64,000 nt of DNA, from contig OW121846.1 of NCBI GenBank assembly GCA_933228895.1, forward strand, positions 50,796,107 through 50,860,106, given 5' to 3'. Positions 42,099 to 54,051 of the stretch are shown here, one piece after another. The translations under genes were made by a program, and so were the position numbers. The notes below the pieces were generated by a model that worked only from the letters and a program-made list of their open reading frames with translations, was not told the origin of the DNA and did no database searches. This DNA comes from Platycnemis pennipes. Its lineage: Eukaryota; Arthropoda; Insecta; Odonata; Platycnemididae. Each line of letters opens with the position of its first letter. Position 1 is the stretch's first letter.

Positions 42099-42529
42099 TA
42101 TATATCTATCTGAAAACTTTCAATTATTTAATGTTGATATTTTATAATATTGATAGTCTGTGTTAATTATTTGTGTATTGGTGCACATTTAATCTCTATC
42201 AAACGCTCAATATTCGATCATGAAATTTCCATTATGGAAATAATGAACCAAAACAGTGTATTGAAATACCAGCTCTAAGTTGGTCTATTGACCTAAGGCC
42301 TCTGGTTCACATACGGGAGTATCCTTTTCTTACGTCGAACCAAAGTCAAGATGGATGATATTTCGTGTGCCCGATCTTACTGTGAAACCACAACGCCGTA
42401 GATCACCTGATTCTCGGAAACGACTTTCATGCTACGTAGGGCTTTGTATTGTTTATCCTAAACATCTAGGCTGGCCTTTGTGTAGCACCCTAGGGTTAGG
42501 GATATGGTTTTCATCCACTCGCTCACAAT
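42099..42529. other. Unassigned sequence
   Basis: Nothing recognised; frame 42355-42669 runs into a SINE copy and is chance. Confidence 0.4.
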
Positions 42530-42700
42530 CTTGTCACAAAGGTGGATCGGGTAGGCAAGGTGGATTACTGGCGCTCCATTCCAAAGGTCCATGTTCAAAT
42601 CCCAGTTGTAGCATATATTTTTCATCTGAATACTGGCCCCTACATGGACATTATGTGTGGAGTTCTTGAAGTTCAGTACTCTGTCCGTCGTGTGGGGGGT
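42530..42700 (+). repeat. SINE-1 head and partial body
   Basis: GGTAGGCAAGGTGGATTACT, CCATGTTCAAATCCCAGTTG (B box), CTGGCCCCTACATGGACATT and CAGTACTCTGTCCGTCG. Body cut off after the CCGTC word. Confidence 0.65.
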
Positions 42701-42819
42701 GAAAAATAGAAGAGTGCTTCTGTAGAGGCGACCGACCGCTAAGGACATTAGTGCCGTGTAGGATTTGTAGGGAATTGTGTACGGGATGGAAGAAGACAAA
42801 GGAAGGATGTGAGAAATTA

Positions 42820-43200
42820 AGAAGTGGGATCAGCCTCCTCTTGACGAAAAGCCGCAAGGGGCGAAGGACTTTACGTCTCATCAGACGGACGGTGTACTGA
42901 GCTTGAAGTGCTCACCACAAGGCACTAAAGTAGAGACCGGTATACCACTGAATTATCTGCCATTAGCTCTAAGCAACGTCCACCGTTTGACGTCCCATCT
43001 GACGGACGAAGTACTGCACTTGAAGTGCTCTCCACAAGGCACTAAAGTAGGGACCGGTATACCACTGAATTATCTGCCGTTAGCTCTAAGCAACGTCCAC
43101 CGTTTGACGTCCCATCTGACGGACGAAGTACTGCACTTGAAGTGCTCTCCACAAGGCACTAAAGTAGGGACCGGTGTACCACTGCATAATCTGCCGTTGC
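42820..43200 (-). repeat. SINE-1 body amplified as 117-bp tandem array
   Basis: The SINE-1 body word complement CTTGAAGTGCTC recurs at 42902, 43019 and 43136, exactly 117 bases apart. Units two and three are almost identical, and the first is slightly diverged. Each unit contains CACAAGGCACTAAAGTAG, GACCGGTATACCACTGAATT, CGTCCACCGTTTGACGTCCC and GACGGACGAAGTACTGCAC. Because 117 is 39 codons, an accidental frame with 39-residue repeats spans 42903-43211. No tRNA head is present in the array. Confidence 0.85.
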
Positions 43201-43204
43201 CGTT

Positions 43205-43730
43205 ACTCTAACCATTAGTTTACAATGCTGAAGATCTCATCTCTCGGTCGCTTGACCCGAACAACGACAGCAACGAGGACACACTCTTTAATCCGTAACC
43301 ACGCGTAGGAGGCAACGGCCAACGCATAGATTTGTGGATTAATTTGGGATCGGAGGGTGATTCGGAACGTGATGCTGTGATTTTCTTTCTCGCCCCGTGT
43401 CCGGCTCCGGGCACGGGCGCTGACGGGTGTACGTGATCTCTCGAGCCTCGCCGTGTCGGCAAGCGAGGCGCGTGGATCGCCGGGAGGAGGTAGATGAGAT
43501 GAAGGGCAGGGGGTGTGAGGGGGGGGCGGGAGGGACGACGAAGAGGAAGGCTTGAAGTTGAGCAGCAGCGCCCCCGGAGGGAAACTACACGGAGGCGGAA
43601 GTGGAAATTTGATCTTCCGTTTCACCTCATGCATGCCGTGAAATGTGAAAGTTTATATAGAGTCGTCAGCGGCGGGACTTGGGACGTTTTCCTCCTAGCC
43701 AGCCCTTCGCCCAGTCATCCTCGCTCCTAA
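43205..43730. promoter_or_regulatory. CpG-rich island without recognised gene
   Basis: High GC and CpG (CGCCCCGTGTCCGGCTCCGG, GGCAAGCGAGGCGCGTGGAT) stand out from AT-rich flanks. Open frames on both strands (139 codons minus at 43215-43634, proline- and serine-rich) have no domain. By analogy with the GST start this could be a promoter or first-exon region, but no exon can be proved. Confidence 0.35.
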
Positions 43731-44774
43731 TTAGTAGAGGATGTCCTCTTTGCCAATTACTCGACGGAAAATAACACAAATTCCAGTTCGGCGAAGAGTG
43801 GGGCTCGGGCAAAATTTCTAATAAATAAGGCGGTCTCACGAGGAATTTAAGCAAAAGAGTTTCCGGGAGCATCTGCGTGACCTCGGCAGTCGAACTATCG
43901 TGGCCATTTCATGACGCTTCTTCAGGAAATTTAGGCGATTGACAGCGAGGCGATTTTTTCAGGAAGCTAAGACGACCAGTTGTCTTACATTATTAACAAA
44001 GTGCATAACGCTACTGCTCCCGAAAACTATTAAGGACAATATTCCTCGCTGCAGTAGCCTTTGATCCAAATTTAACTGCATATTAACGGTTCCAATAAAA
44101 ATGCTATTTTCCACATAGGAAAATAGCATTTGTATTGGATTTTAAATAAAGATTTTATGTATTTAAATAAAGCATATTTAAATAAAAACTTCACGCGCAA
44201 CCTAGGTATCGATGAGCTATTCCAATTGAAAATAAATAATCCTACCTTTCCACACGTGTGATGGCGAATTGGTGCGATGGATTTCGATATGCAAGTGCGA
44301 TTGTTTATTTTAAATATAAATATTTATTCTTTCACTAAGTGGAGCATGGAAATAGAGAGCAAATTCGTGTATTAAATTATCTTCAGGTTGAAACCTAGGT
44401 TATTAGTAAATTAATTATTTTTTGTAAAATGGCATTTTTATTTCCACCGTTAAAGTTTTTTTTATCTTGAGCTGGGCAATATGCACGAAAATCCCACAAT
44501 TCATTTCATTCACTTACGGTCGAGAGTTAAAAAATGGACTTACATGGGTTTGCCTGGGGAGCAATGTAGCCATAAATTTAAATTCGGCTTCATCAGGATA
44601 GAAATGGGTGAAGTTGTCAGAATACATTTCTGACATAAAACTCAGTAATCCTCCTCAGGTTAATGTCACAGGACTCAACGTTGCACCACATTGTTCACAT
44701 CGTATCAAAGTCCTTTATTTCAGAAATTATTATCGATTTTAATGACCTGTTATATGTATTGGATATTCTAACAA
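43731..44774. other. Unassigned sequence with a small hairpin
   Basis: ATGCTATTTTCC-ACATA-GGAAAATAGCAT at 44101-44129 is a perfect 12-bp stem. No other structure or gene seen. Confidence 0.45.
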
Positions 44775-44965
44775 TTAACATGCATGGAAGAGGTATACTT
44801 AAATGGCTCGGTCGCCGAGAAAGAATGGATGAGGGCCGAATTAGCTAGGTTTATGAAGAATGAGAGAATAGCGTTAGAAGAGGGTGTTGAACGTAGGTAA
44901 CCTCGGGCTAGCATGACCGCAGGGACTCAAATGACGGGGAATCATATATTAGGGCTCTGTTAAAC
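44775..44965 (+). pseudogene. LINE ORF2 C-terminal fragment
   Basis: RGILKWLGRRERMDEGRIS followed by broken frames matches the LRWFGHVERMDE..L region near the C-terminus of RTE/jockey-like ORF2 proteins. Only about 190 bases remain. Confidence 0.5.
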
Positions 44966-45977
44966 TCTGGAGGGTGAATGAGGCTATAAACATTATACAT
45001 AAGTGAAGGAACTATTGATAAGAATGCTAGGATAGGTTTATGTGGACGAAACTATATATGTATGTACAAAGATTATGCCGTTATACCTGCCAATAATATG
45101 ACTTCATTATTTATCTTATATTGAACAGCGTTTGGGTATATATGCAATATTTATTTTGGAGCTAAATGAATACGAGTTGATTCCCCATTCTGTTAAGAAT
45201 AGGAATTAGTTTTTAATGATTTTTCTTAGAAGTATTAGATATTAGAAAATCCAGTAGCAATATGTTATGGGAACGTCTTTCCCCCCTCGACCGTCATTAA
45301 TCCTCTTATTTTGATGGCATAGAGATTTCATTGTGTTTTCTACAGATGTGCCTTTTAGATATTTACAGGAAAAGGGTGCTCGTGGATTTATTTAATTTAT
45401 ATAAATGCGCAAACGTAATCTCTATGGATTTTTATCTCTTTTAATGGAATTGATACATCTGTTTGTTGATTTCACATTTCAGGTTTTATTTTTTTTAACT
45501 AAACGGATTCGATACCAAATTGTCACTATTTTGTCCATGAGCACGTAATATTATCCAGGTCAAAATTAATATCTCAAGTAAAATAAGAGACTTTGCCAGC
45601 TATTTCAAATTGGAAGAAGAGAGCAGCCATTTTTTTACAGTAAATTCAATCACTAGCTTTGGGGATGAAAATTTCACCGGGTAGTCAAATTTTTGGGAAG
45701 TCTTTCGTTAGGAAGTTGGAACTGCTAAAAGGATATCATATCATGGAGTGACCGTATTGAGTGCCCTTTAATTCCATTTCATCGAGAGTCACATTTTTAG
45801 GCACAAAATTTCATTATCCGAGCATTTCCCTGCGCGTAAGTTTGAGGGGAAAAGGCAATAGCTCGAGTGGTCCAATATAAAGCCAAGGTCGGTTTGATTG
45901 GCGAATCGTACTGAAATCCTACTCAGCTCAAATGTATGTACTTGAGATAACGAAACAAAATCACGTTAGTGGAGACA

Positions 45978-46132
45978 TATCCTTTTTCCGGGTTAGATGC
46001 AGATAGGAAGCTTTGGCAGCTGTGTTTGGCATTGCTGTCCTTTCAAGCATGAAGTTGAAATTTCAGTTTGTGGCTTGTTCAAAAACCCAGTTCTATGTTC
46101 GTCGAAATACCAAATTGCATTTCTGATGGAAA
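45978..46132 (+). repeat. Dispersed repeat, inverted with 47865-48060
   Basis: TCCTTTTTCCGGGTTAG, CTTTCAAGC, ATTTCAGTTTGTGGCTTGTT and CAAAAACCCAGTTC occur in the same order on the opposite strand of 47865-48060. No coding content. Confidence 0.6.
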
Positions 46133-47864
46133 TTTCTATTTATTATTGAGAACAATTTAAATTTAGATAAACTATTTGAAGGCCATAACGGCAGACGTAA
46201 GGTTCAATACAAAAACTCTAAAATTCTCCATCGTACTAATAGACTGGTAACGAATAAAAATAATAAACAAGAACATGTGGCCAATTCATAGGGAAAAAAT
46301 GTATATTCATGTAATATACGTGTGATTTATTATAATTAGTCTTATGATAGTGACTCAGTGTGATATAATCAGTCAATATGTTTTCAGGTGAGCGTATCCC
46401 AAGACTACGTCTGAATCGAACTCCCTATGGTGTGTAGGCGAATTCTCCAGTCGTTCGAATACCACGCCAATTAAGAGGTTTCAGCTCTTTATGTATAGCT
46501 TTCAATCTCGTCGCTCACTTCACGAACCTCTGATTTTAATTAACCATCATTATTTGGGATATTTATAAATGTCATTACCAAAATATGAAGTGGTAAATTA
46601 TCGTCTCGTGGCTGTTTGCGCTAGGAAAAACATGTAGGCGAATATGTTATAAATTAATGATACAGTATGTCCCTAGAAATGCTGTTTGAAATATTTCCAG
46701 TGTATAATTCATGGAGGTTGATTTCTCCTTTTTCCACCTGAACCCCAAATTGGAGGGATATTCGGTTTCCAGTTGTCCATAGTAATGCATTTTTTTACCA
46801 CTGCTCCGTTTGAAATCAGGAAAAAGTAAACTAAATTAATGATATTAGTTTTGGTTTCACTGTGACTCCGTCAATTAAATTAATTAGATATAAATAAATG
46901 TTTACCTTCATTGTTATGATGACTGTTTTTTAGTCTGGCCGGGGGCACTAAATTCTTTTTCCAAGATTAACATTTAATGTTCCCATTTGGTTATCATGTT
47001 CGGTAAATTCTTTGACCTTATTGTGATTAATTATCTATAATGACAATAAAATTTATCGTATACGGATTAAAATAAAAACCATAAAATTTCCCCGGATTTT
47101 TTTCCGATGGTCGGAACTACCTTCAATCTCTAACTGCTTCTTTCACAGGCATTTTATCATCCCTTAAGCTCTCACCCAATAGATGTTATTTATGAATTTT
47201 GTGGAATATTAAACTCGCAGGCAAATTTAGATTCACAGAAATTTTACCAATACTTGAATCATACAAGTATTTGGGAATATTTTTATCGCACATTTGTCAT
47301 TTTCAATGATTTAACAGTATTAAAAAGATTATTATGTTTCCATAGTTATTTTTTGCGATGAGGTACACTAATGATGACGTAGGAAGTTGTAGGAAATATT
47401 TACTGAGTTCTATTAAATCGGGCATGAATGATTCCGGTTAATTCGTTTAACGTAAATTTTACATCTTAATTGTTAAATTGCCGAATGTGGAACGCACTCA
47501 TAATATATGCTATATCCTCCATCTTTTACGTGAAATTCTAATTACTTGCTTATGAATTGTATAACACTTTCATTTTAGCAGAGTTTATGAATTGAACATT
47601 TCCAGAAAATCCAGCCTAATGGTATTATTTACTAATGCCATTAATTTATTACTAGGTAATTACAAGTGGCTAAGATCACGAAGTAAACAAACATCTTTTC
47701 CCAAGAAAGTGTCTCATGTATTTATTTACTGTCCTTATTTTTTGTTAGATGTTGTTAGATGAAGAAATTTAGTCAGTAGTATGTTTTTGCATCGAACTTT
47801 ATGCCTATTATAACTGTGTTCAGGTAGTATATTTACATGCAAATTATTCTCGTCAAAATTTTTT

Positions 47865-48060
47865 GTTCTATCAGGAAAGCATTTTGATTCTTAGACCAAT
47901 GGGAACTGGGTTTTTGAATAAGCCACAAACTGAAATTATCCGAGGGTATCAAGTTTAAGCTTGAAAGGAGAGTAGTACCATGCACAGTTGCGATAAGTAT
48001 CAGAGCTCCTATTTCCCGCTGACCCGGAAAAAGGGTTTGTGTTCCTTCCCACAATAATGA
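47865..48060 (-). repeat. Dispersed repeat, inverted with 45978-46132
   Basis: Plus strand GAACTGGGTTTTTGAATAAG, CCACAAACTGAAAT, GCTTGAAAG and CTGACCCGGAAAAAGG, the complement of the copy at 45978. An 85-codon frame over it has no domain. Confidence 0.6.
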
Positions 48061-48698
48061 ACAACTTCGGGATATTTTCCGGTGGCTCATTGCTTAAAGT
48101 GCTAATTGATGTTTCATTTGAAATTGGCAGCTGCCTGCATTACCTTGATATTTGTAGCTCTGAATTATTCACAAACTATCTTGCTTCACTAAGCTTATGA
48201 AAATTTGACTAACAAATCATTCATCATCTAAACCTTAATATGAGCACAACAATATTCAAATTTCTTTATCATTCTGATCCCCTAGTGTGTGATAACCGCT
48301 GAGTATCAAACACTCCCCTAGAAAAATAGCATTGAGAATTTTCGTATTCATCACTCTAGCTGGCACAAAGATTAATCTGTGTCATTGATGAATTACATAA
48401 TATCCTTTCACCTCCGATTGATGTTTTCCACCTCGTACTTCTAAAGAAATGAAATTAAACACCCAGCCTACGTTATTATATGCCTTATAAGTAGAATTGT
48501 AGTTAAATTAATATTTCCTTGTGCGATTATTAAGTTTAATGTTGACCAAGGTCATGAATGAGACAAAAGCATTTGTTATCGATATGTATTGCATAGGTTA
48601 ATTAGAGACTGTGGTTTTAAGAAGATTTTATTAATGACCGAGGAATGTAAAAATGAACAGTAATTAGCTAAAAAGGATTTGGTTCTTTCCCGGCGAAC

Positions 48699-48795
48699 TG
48701 ATGCTGTGAATTCTTTGCGGGTTTTCCACCAGGTCATGTATCCTGCTGCAGAATACCTGAACCGGTGGAAAACCCGCGAAGAATTCACAGCAGTA
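48699..48795. repeat. 97-bp near-perfect palindrome
   Basis: TGATGCTGTGAATTCTTTGC ... CCTGC | TGCAGAATACC ... GCGAAGAATTCACAGCAGTA. The two 48-base halves are inverted copies with few mismatches and essentially no loop (centre near 48746). It looks like a foldback MITE. Confidence 0.8.
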
Positions 48796-49189
48796 ATTAG
48801 TTACATCATAAACTTTGCTCAGTGGGAAGGATCAGTGGTTAACATTATTAAACATTAAGATCCCGCTACTGCACAATAACGGTATTGGGTCCATATATCC
48901 CTATCTGCGCTTAAGATGGGGAAGTTAAAAAATTCTTTTTTCTGGTGCGCTGGGAACCTTCCTCTGTCTTCAAGAATGGATACTGGATACAATGGTTAGT
49001 AAAGTGCAGTGGTTCACAGCAATTAGTAAGCACTTAAACGCGTTTTTGTAGACGAACACATCTTTCGATTGTCATACGCACAAACAGCCACAGATATTCG
49101 ACGCTAACACCACAGCAATTCACGGACGAGGTCACCTTTTGCTGTGTTCTTTGCACGCGGAAGAAAACCGGTTGACGTGAATATTGATA
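48796..49189. other. Unassigned sequence
   Basis: Nothing recognised; minus frame 49034-49288 has no domain. Confidence 0.4.
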
Positions 49190-49590
49190 GAAATTGAGTT
49201 TGCCGGTAACAGATTGCTCCATACTTTTTCCACGAAAGCCGCGTATGGAAGCGCGTGCTATATCTCTCATTTGCGACCTAAATAGCAAATTCGCGTCCGG
49301 GGTGGGAATGGTAGAAGCGCCTTACCTTATTTTGATTCCAGAACCTTCGTGGGAAAATGTCTCTCGTTGTTGCGCCAAGCGTCAAAGCAGCCGGCCGAGC
49401 AAGATTGAGCCTTCTCTTCGATCTGAATTCCAGCTGGAAACTGAACGGCTCGATGCTGCTCTGCTTTCACCGCCGCCTCGCAAGTACAGTTACTTAACGG
49501 TGAAACCGTCTTTCGCGGCGCGGGTTAAAAGTAGACCCGCGGCGGGAAACGCCTCGTATACAACGCTTCAAGGCCTCTCGAACAAAAAGC
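49190..49590. promoter_or_regulatory. CpG-rich patch without recognised gene
   Basis: CpG-dense DNA (AAAGCCGCGTATGGAAGCGC, TTCGCGGCGCGGGTT, CCCGCGGCGGGAAACG) in AT-rich surroundings, with a 139-codon plus frame (49194-49613) lacking domains and running into a SINE. Possible promoter or remnant first exon. Confidence 0.3.
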
Positions 49591-49597
49591 CTCTCGT

Positions 49598-49790
49598 CTG
49601 GTTGGTGCAGTGATTTGCATACTGGCCTCTATCCCTGAGAGTCCGGGCTCATTTCCCGGCAATGCCTGGTATTTTTTGGCTGTAAATCGGAATGGAGAGG
49701 CGATCGCTGAGGATATTTTGCATGCGAAACTCTCCGCAGAATGGTAGGTCATCATCGGTACGCAGATAGAAGGATCAATCTGTTTTGAGA
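49598..49790 (+). repeat. SINE-1-like head
   Basis: GTCTGGTTGGTGCAGTGATT ... GGGCTCATTTCCCGGCAATG, head of a tRNA-type SINE. The body is diverged, with GGCTGTAAATCGG as the only possible match. Confidence 0.5.
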
Positions 49791-49799
49791 ATTTAATGA

Positions 49800-50345
49800 A
49801 GATTATTATTCATGGCGTATAATCATCAATACCTTGAAAATATAATGCCTAAAAGTGGGAGATGGCAGATTAGAGGATTTAGATATCGAACTAGGAAACA
49901 TCAAAGGAGGTAAAGCTTACAAGCATTTGGGAGTTATGTTATCGGCAAATGGGAAAAGCACCGATGAGGTAAATAACAAGATAGGCCAGGGAAAAAAGTG
50001 ATATGACAGTTTAACTCAGCTCTTTGGAATAGAATTATCACAAAGAAAGCAAAACAAATGGTATATTGGTCAATCCTCGAAAGCATTACAATATAAGTGC
50101 AGAAACTTGGGCATTAAATAATGACAGAAAGAACGATTAATAGCTTTATAAATGGCCTCTTGGAGAAGTTGGACTTAGTCCTAAAGGAATGAACATGAAA
50201 ACGGTGGGGAGTAGAAATTACTGATTGATGCGATAGAAAGGAATCGTCTGCCGTGGTATGGACACCGCAAAAGAATGGAAGATACCAGATGGCCCAAACG
50301 TGCACTGAGGTAAACTCCCCAGGAAAGAAAAAAGTTAAGGAAAAA
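49800..50345 (+). pseudogene. LINE ORF2 C-terminal fragment (RTE/jockey-like)
   Basis: Broken frames read YKHLGVMLSANGKSTDEVNN KIGQGKK (the FKYLG..ls..G....EI..RI block after the RT) and, after about 230 bases, NRLPWYGHRKRMEDTRWPKR ALR (the LRWYGHV.RM block near the C-terminus). Both are characteristic of arthropod LINE ORF2 ends. RT catalytic domains are absent; many stops. Confidence 0.72.
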
Positions 50346-51235
50346 ACTGAATAACTACCCATGGTTCGGCAATAAAACATGGTGACATTAGAGCGTGTAA
50401 TATAACTTCTAATTACTTTAATATGAATAAAATCCCAATTATTTAAAGTGATATTAATAAGAGTATATTGAGAAACTGATAAAATAATGCTCATTAGCTG
50501 CATCATCCAGACACTGCAGCAATTTGAGATCAGCACCAGATATAAAAAACACTGCAAAAGTACTACGTACGTAGCCGATCAGTGTTGATGGAAATAGTTG
50601 CTGGCTACTGGAAAAAATGTGAAACCGAGAGATTTTATTCTAGCTTGTTCAAGAAATAGGTAGATACCGATCCAAAGCAATATTTCCACCCAGTTTCCCC
50701 TAGAAACAATACAAAGTCCGTTTTCTGCAGCTAATGCTCGTGTCTTACCTGACATCTCCGTAAAGGAGCGGGTAGTGACTTAAATTTCAAAACTTTATAC
50801 CCCTTCGTGTATTTTGCGAAGGAAAATGCTGATGCAGCGGGCAGTGTCATTGGAAGGAAGTGATAAGAGCGGAGGTTCCAAGTGAAAACGTGACTTTTCG
50901 TCAATCATGCGCAGACCTTTGATGCATGAAAACGATGTATGGGGTGTAATTAATATAAAATCAATACTCTTGATGGTGAGACCTGATTAACTTAAACCTT
51001 ACTTTATCTTAAACGGGTATGAACCTGCTTTTATGGAAATATAGGTTAATAAATATTAATTCCATGTGTCTATATTTTATTTTATCACACTGTATTTAAA
51101 ATGTACATGTGACAAATAGATGCAGATTTAATTTTAACGACAGTGTCATTTTCAGCTACAAGCGCTGAAACTTTTGAAACTTCTGAACCCAATTGAGTAG
51201 TATAGTGCATACTTACTCACTCAGTGTTTCAAAAC
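50346..51235. other. Unassigned sequence
   Basis: Nothing recognised; the minus frame 50114-50557 is antisense to a LINE remnant. Confidence 0.4.
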
Positions 51236-51365
51236 GAAGGTTGGCTTGGATTGGTGAGGGTAGAGCTCACCCCGGTCTAAGCCACAGGCGTGTGAATTTC
51301 ACACATTCAGGGTAGGGGGGCCAGTTCCTTTCCCTGGGCCACCTCGAACACCGAGGATATTTTTG
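51236..51365 (+). repeat. Possible tRNA-like SINE relic
   Basis: GGATTGGTGAGGGTAGAGCT ...GTGTGAATTTCACACATTCA (a 9-bp perfect inverted repeat) then GGCCAGTTCCTTTCCCTGGG. The A-box-like start is fair, the B box is poor. Confidence 0.3.
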
Positions 51366-52254
51366 TTGGCACTATAATTCAACTGGAAGTGTCATGCAGA
51401 GTATACCTATGTTGCCACGAGAGATAACTCCCAAGTTCAGTTCATATGATTGATTTTTTAGCTCATCGCAGTTAGTACTGAATGTTTTTGCTGTAAAACG
51501 AAGCGCTTTGATCTTCACAAAAGTATTATCTCCTTGTCAATATATTTCATTCACTTCACGGAATTTAAGTTTTGAGGTTAAATTAATTACTTTTTGTTAA
51601 GGAATCCGGTTTCTCTTTTGAAATTTAAGTTGGAATTACTACATACTTACTTCGTTTCTAATGCGATTGTCCTCTTTTGAAAGTCAACACACTGATTAAT
51701 TTCACGTAAAAGTGAACATTATTATGTCGGCATCAGTCATTATTTGCAGTATTGATGGATGTAGAGCAGATATACCTTTGTTTATTGTCAACAACTCAGC
51801 TACTTTGGTTGTTTTGGAACAGAATTCTCAATTTGGAACATAGCTTTTGATATATATGGCTTCTTCCTTGAAAATGAGAGGATAAATGCGAAACCAGACA
51901 AGAACAGTATAAAAAGGAATTATATTAGATAGGAAAAGAGGATACTTTCATTTTGTAATTCATTCATTTGCATGAGTTGTGAACGTGAGAAAAACGTTGT
52001 TACCGATAAAATGCTGCCAATAAGAGTTCTTGAGGGTTATTGAGAGCTAAATTACTTTAGGGAGTTTGGGGAATTGGTCAGGGAAATGATTTAGGATTAT
52101 TTAGGAATAGAGGAACGTGAAGAAAAACATGACATCATCTTTGGCTTAATTTTGGCGAAAGGAGTCAAGGGTTTATTATTTTCTCCACCTGACGGACATG
52201 TCATGGAACATCTTCCCATGGCAGCCTAATTGGGGCCGGCAATCCGAAGTTTAA
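51366..52254. other. Unassigned AT-rich sequence
   Basis: No feature recognised. Confidence 0.4.
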
Positions 52255-52335
52255 CTCCTAAAACTTCCGGGATTCGAACCCGGATCTTGGGGATTGGAGA
52301 TCATTTTCCCATCCAAAAAACCAACTCGGTCCCAT
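52255..52335 (-). repeat. tRNA-like SINE head
   Basis: CCGGGATTCGAACCCGGATC is a perfect B-box/T-arm complement with a 5-bp T stem, followed by an anticodon-arm-like stretch and AAAACCAACTCGGTCCC. The T arm is tRNA-grade, but a full cloverleaf is not convincing. Confidence 0.45.
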
Positions 52336-54051
52336 TTACAATCAAGAAGCAGTAACAGTTTCAGTCCATACATAGAAATGATGAGAGGCTTTAATTATGT
52401 GTCCACGCAGAGGTAATTCAAACCTTTGAAATATTAACAAATGGGCTTGTCTGTCCAAAGGGAAGACTTATCGAAGTGTGGGTGCTGAGGTCTTTGTTTT
52501 GAGATACTGGCTTCCGGTGTTTTTATTTGTCGATAGTTAGTGTGAGGGTGTGGCCATTAGATTGGTATTGGCATGTCCTCACGTGTTTCAGGACCGGAAC
52601 TTAGTCGTTGACTACGCAATTGTGTACCCAAGCAGTAAAAATGGGAAGGGGCTGCGGAGTCGTAAAGCTAATGCTCTTCATTTTGAGCCGATAAAGTCAC
52701 TTCATTGTCGCTACTTACCATCGTTGAATTATCCTTCGTCTGGTGATAGACTATAAGTCAACACCGTTTCGGTATTTTATCACTTTTCCACCAGCTTACG
52801 GTCCAATCTTCACTCGTCATAAGTTATTGCCACGTTCCCATTGAAATATTTTTATTGAGACCTGTTACGTTTGGGATGCGTAACGTGCGGAAGGCAATTC
52901 AAAATCCCATTTCCGTAGCGTTCGATGTAAGGATCAAGGGAAATGGAGATTCTATGGATGAAAGAAGTATCTGAATGCACAGCTCCCTGCTCCGCAAGAG
53001 ATGCTCCTTTTTCCCTTTATGTGCGTCTTAGAGCGCCAATATGTTCGAATCAATTCACCGTTCCAACACGATTCCAGGAGAGATGTTTTGAAAATGGAAC
53101 CCTTGTCCTTGAACGATAAATGGTATTATACGAGGTCTCATATTGTCGGAAAAAATTGGCCCGTAGCAGGGGTTGAGATTACATCGTGTCGACAAATCAG
53201 ACACGTTATAACCTTTACCTTAGAATTATGAAAATTCTGAATTTAAATGGCAATGAATGCGAATTATTTTCATAGTAATGTGAGGACCGAGAGCCTTTCA
53301 CAACTTCCAGTTCGATATTTGGCATCTGGTGACAGAGTGCGCAGAAAGCATAGGAATTCCTAAGGAGATGATAATGAATTTGAGTAATGATGAGTTTCAT
53401 AAATGATTTTTGTCAAAAGTCTTAAAAAAAATGGGTAGGGAAAAAATAATTTAGCCATATCTCAAGGCTGTGGTATAATTATGGTGGTGCGGCTGAGGAA
53501 TTACGTCTGGTAGAAAGCAAAGTTATGCTAGGAAATGTTAGGCTTGGGTTTTATCAGGTTGAAAGTTAATTAAGGTGCAGAATAGGAAGCGTATATTGCT
53601 TCAGTTTATTGAGTAAGTTGTGATTCGTGGAGTGTAATCGTGGATATATCTGCGCCATTAAAATGGACTTTTGGAGCGTTAAAGTTGAAGTTAAAAATGT
53701 ATTAAAATCATAGGCCGTTGACCTAAAGTTAAATCAACGTCAGAAACGTTAAGAATATTATATGACGTTAGTCAATGATTTTTATCGGGAAATATTTTGC
53801 AAACGTCCTGTGATCTCTGAAAGTATTTCAAGCTAATTCAAAGCCAATCAATATGGAAGAAATACTCCCCTTAAAAATAAAAAAAATGGATGAGTGATAT
53901 AGTAAATGGTGAGAATATCAACATGAGAAATTTCTGAAGCCGTTTAAGTGTCTCTTAAGGAATAACAGAGCACTTAATTAGCTAAGGACTGCCTTATCCT
54001 AAATTAACATTCCACCTGCTGGGATGTATATCCTCAAAGCACAATGGTTTG
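52336..54051. other. Unassigned sequence
   Basis: Frames at 52550-52756 and 53001-53231 have no domain. Nothing recognised. Confidence 0.4.

Larger units (their letters stand above)
44966..48698. other. Long AT-rich gene-free stretch
   Basis: No gene recognised in 3.7 kb. The only internal structure seen is an inverted dispersed repeat pair (45978-46132 and 47865-48060). Confidence 0.45.

Noticed and set aside
42902..43195. CRISPR-like tandem array
   Set aside because: Eukaryotic context, no spacers: the whole 117-bp unit is repeated without unique sequence between.
42903..43211. 102-codon frame with 39-residue repeats as a repeat protein
   Set aside because: The repeats are the 117-bp amplification of a SINE body; the frame stays open only because 117 is a multiple of three.
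43215..43634. 139-codon proline/serine-rich minus frame
   Set aside because: By-product of a CpG-rich patch; overlapping frames on both strands are equally open.
49194..49613. 139-codon plus-strand open frame
   Set aside because: CpG-rich composition explains the lack of stops; it runs into a SINE head and has no recognisable domain.
52255..52335. Genuine tRNA gene on the minus strand
   Set aside because: The T arm is good, but acceptor and anticodon arms do not pair convincingly; SINE head preferred.
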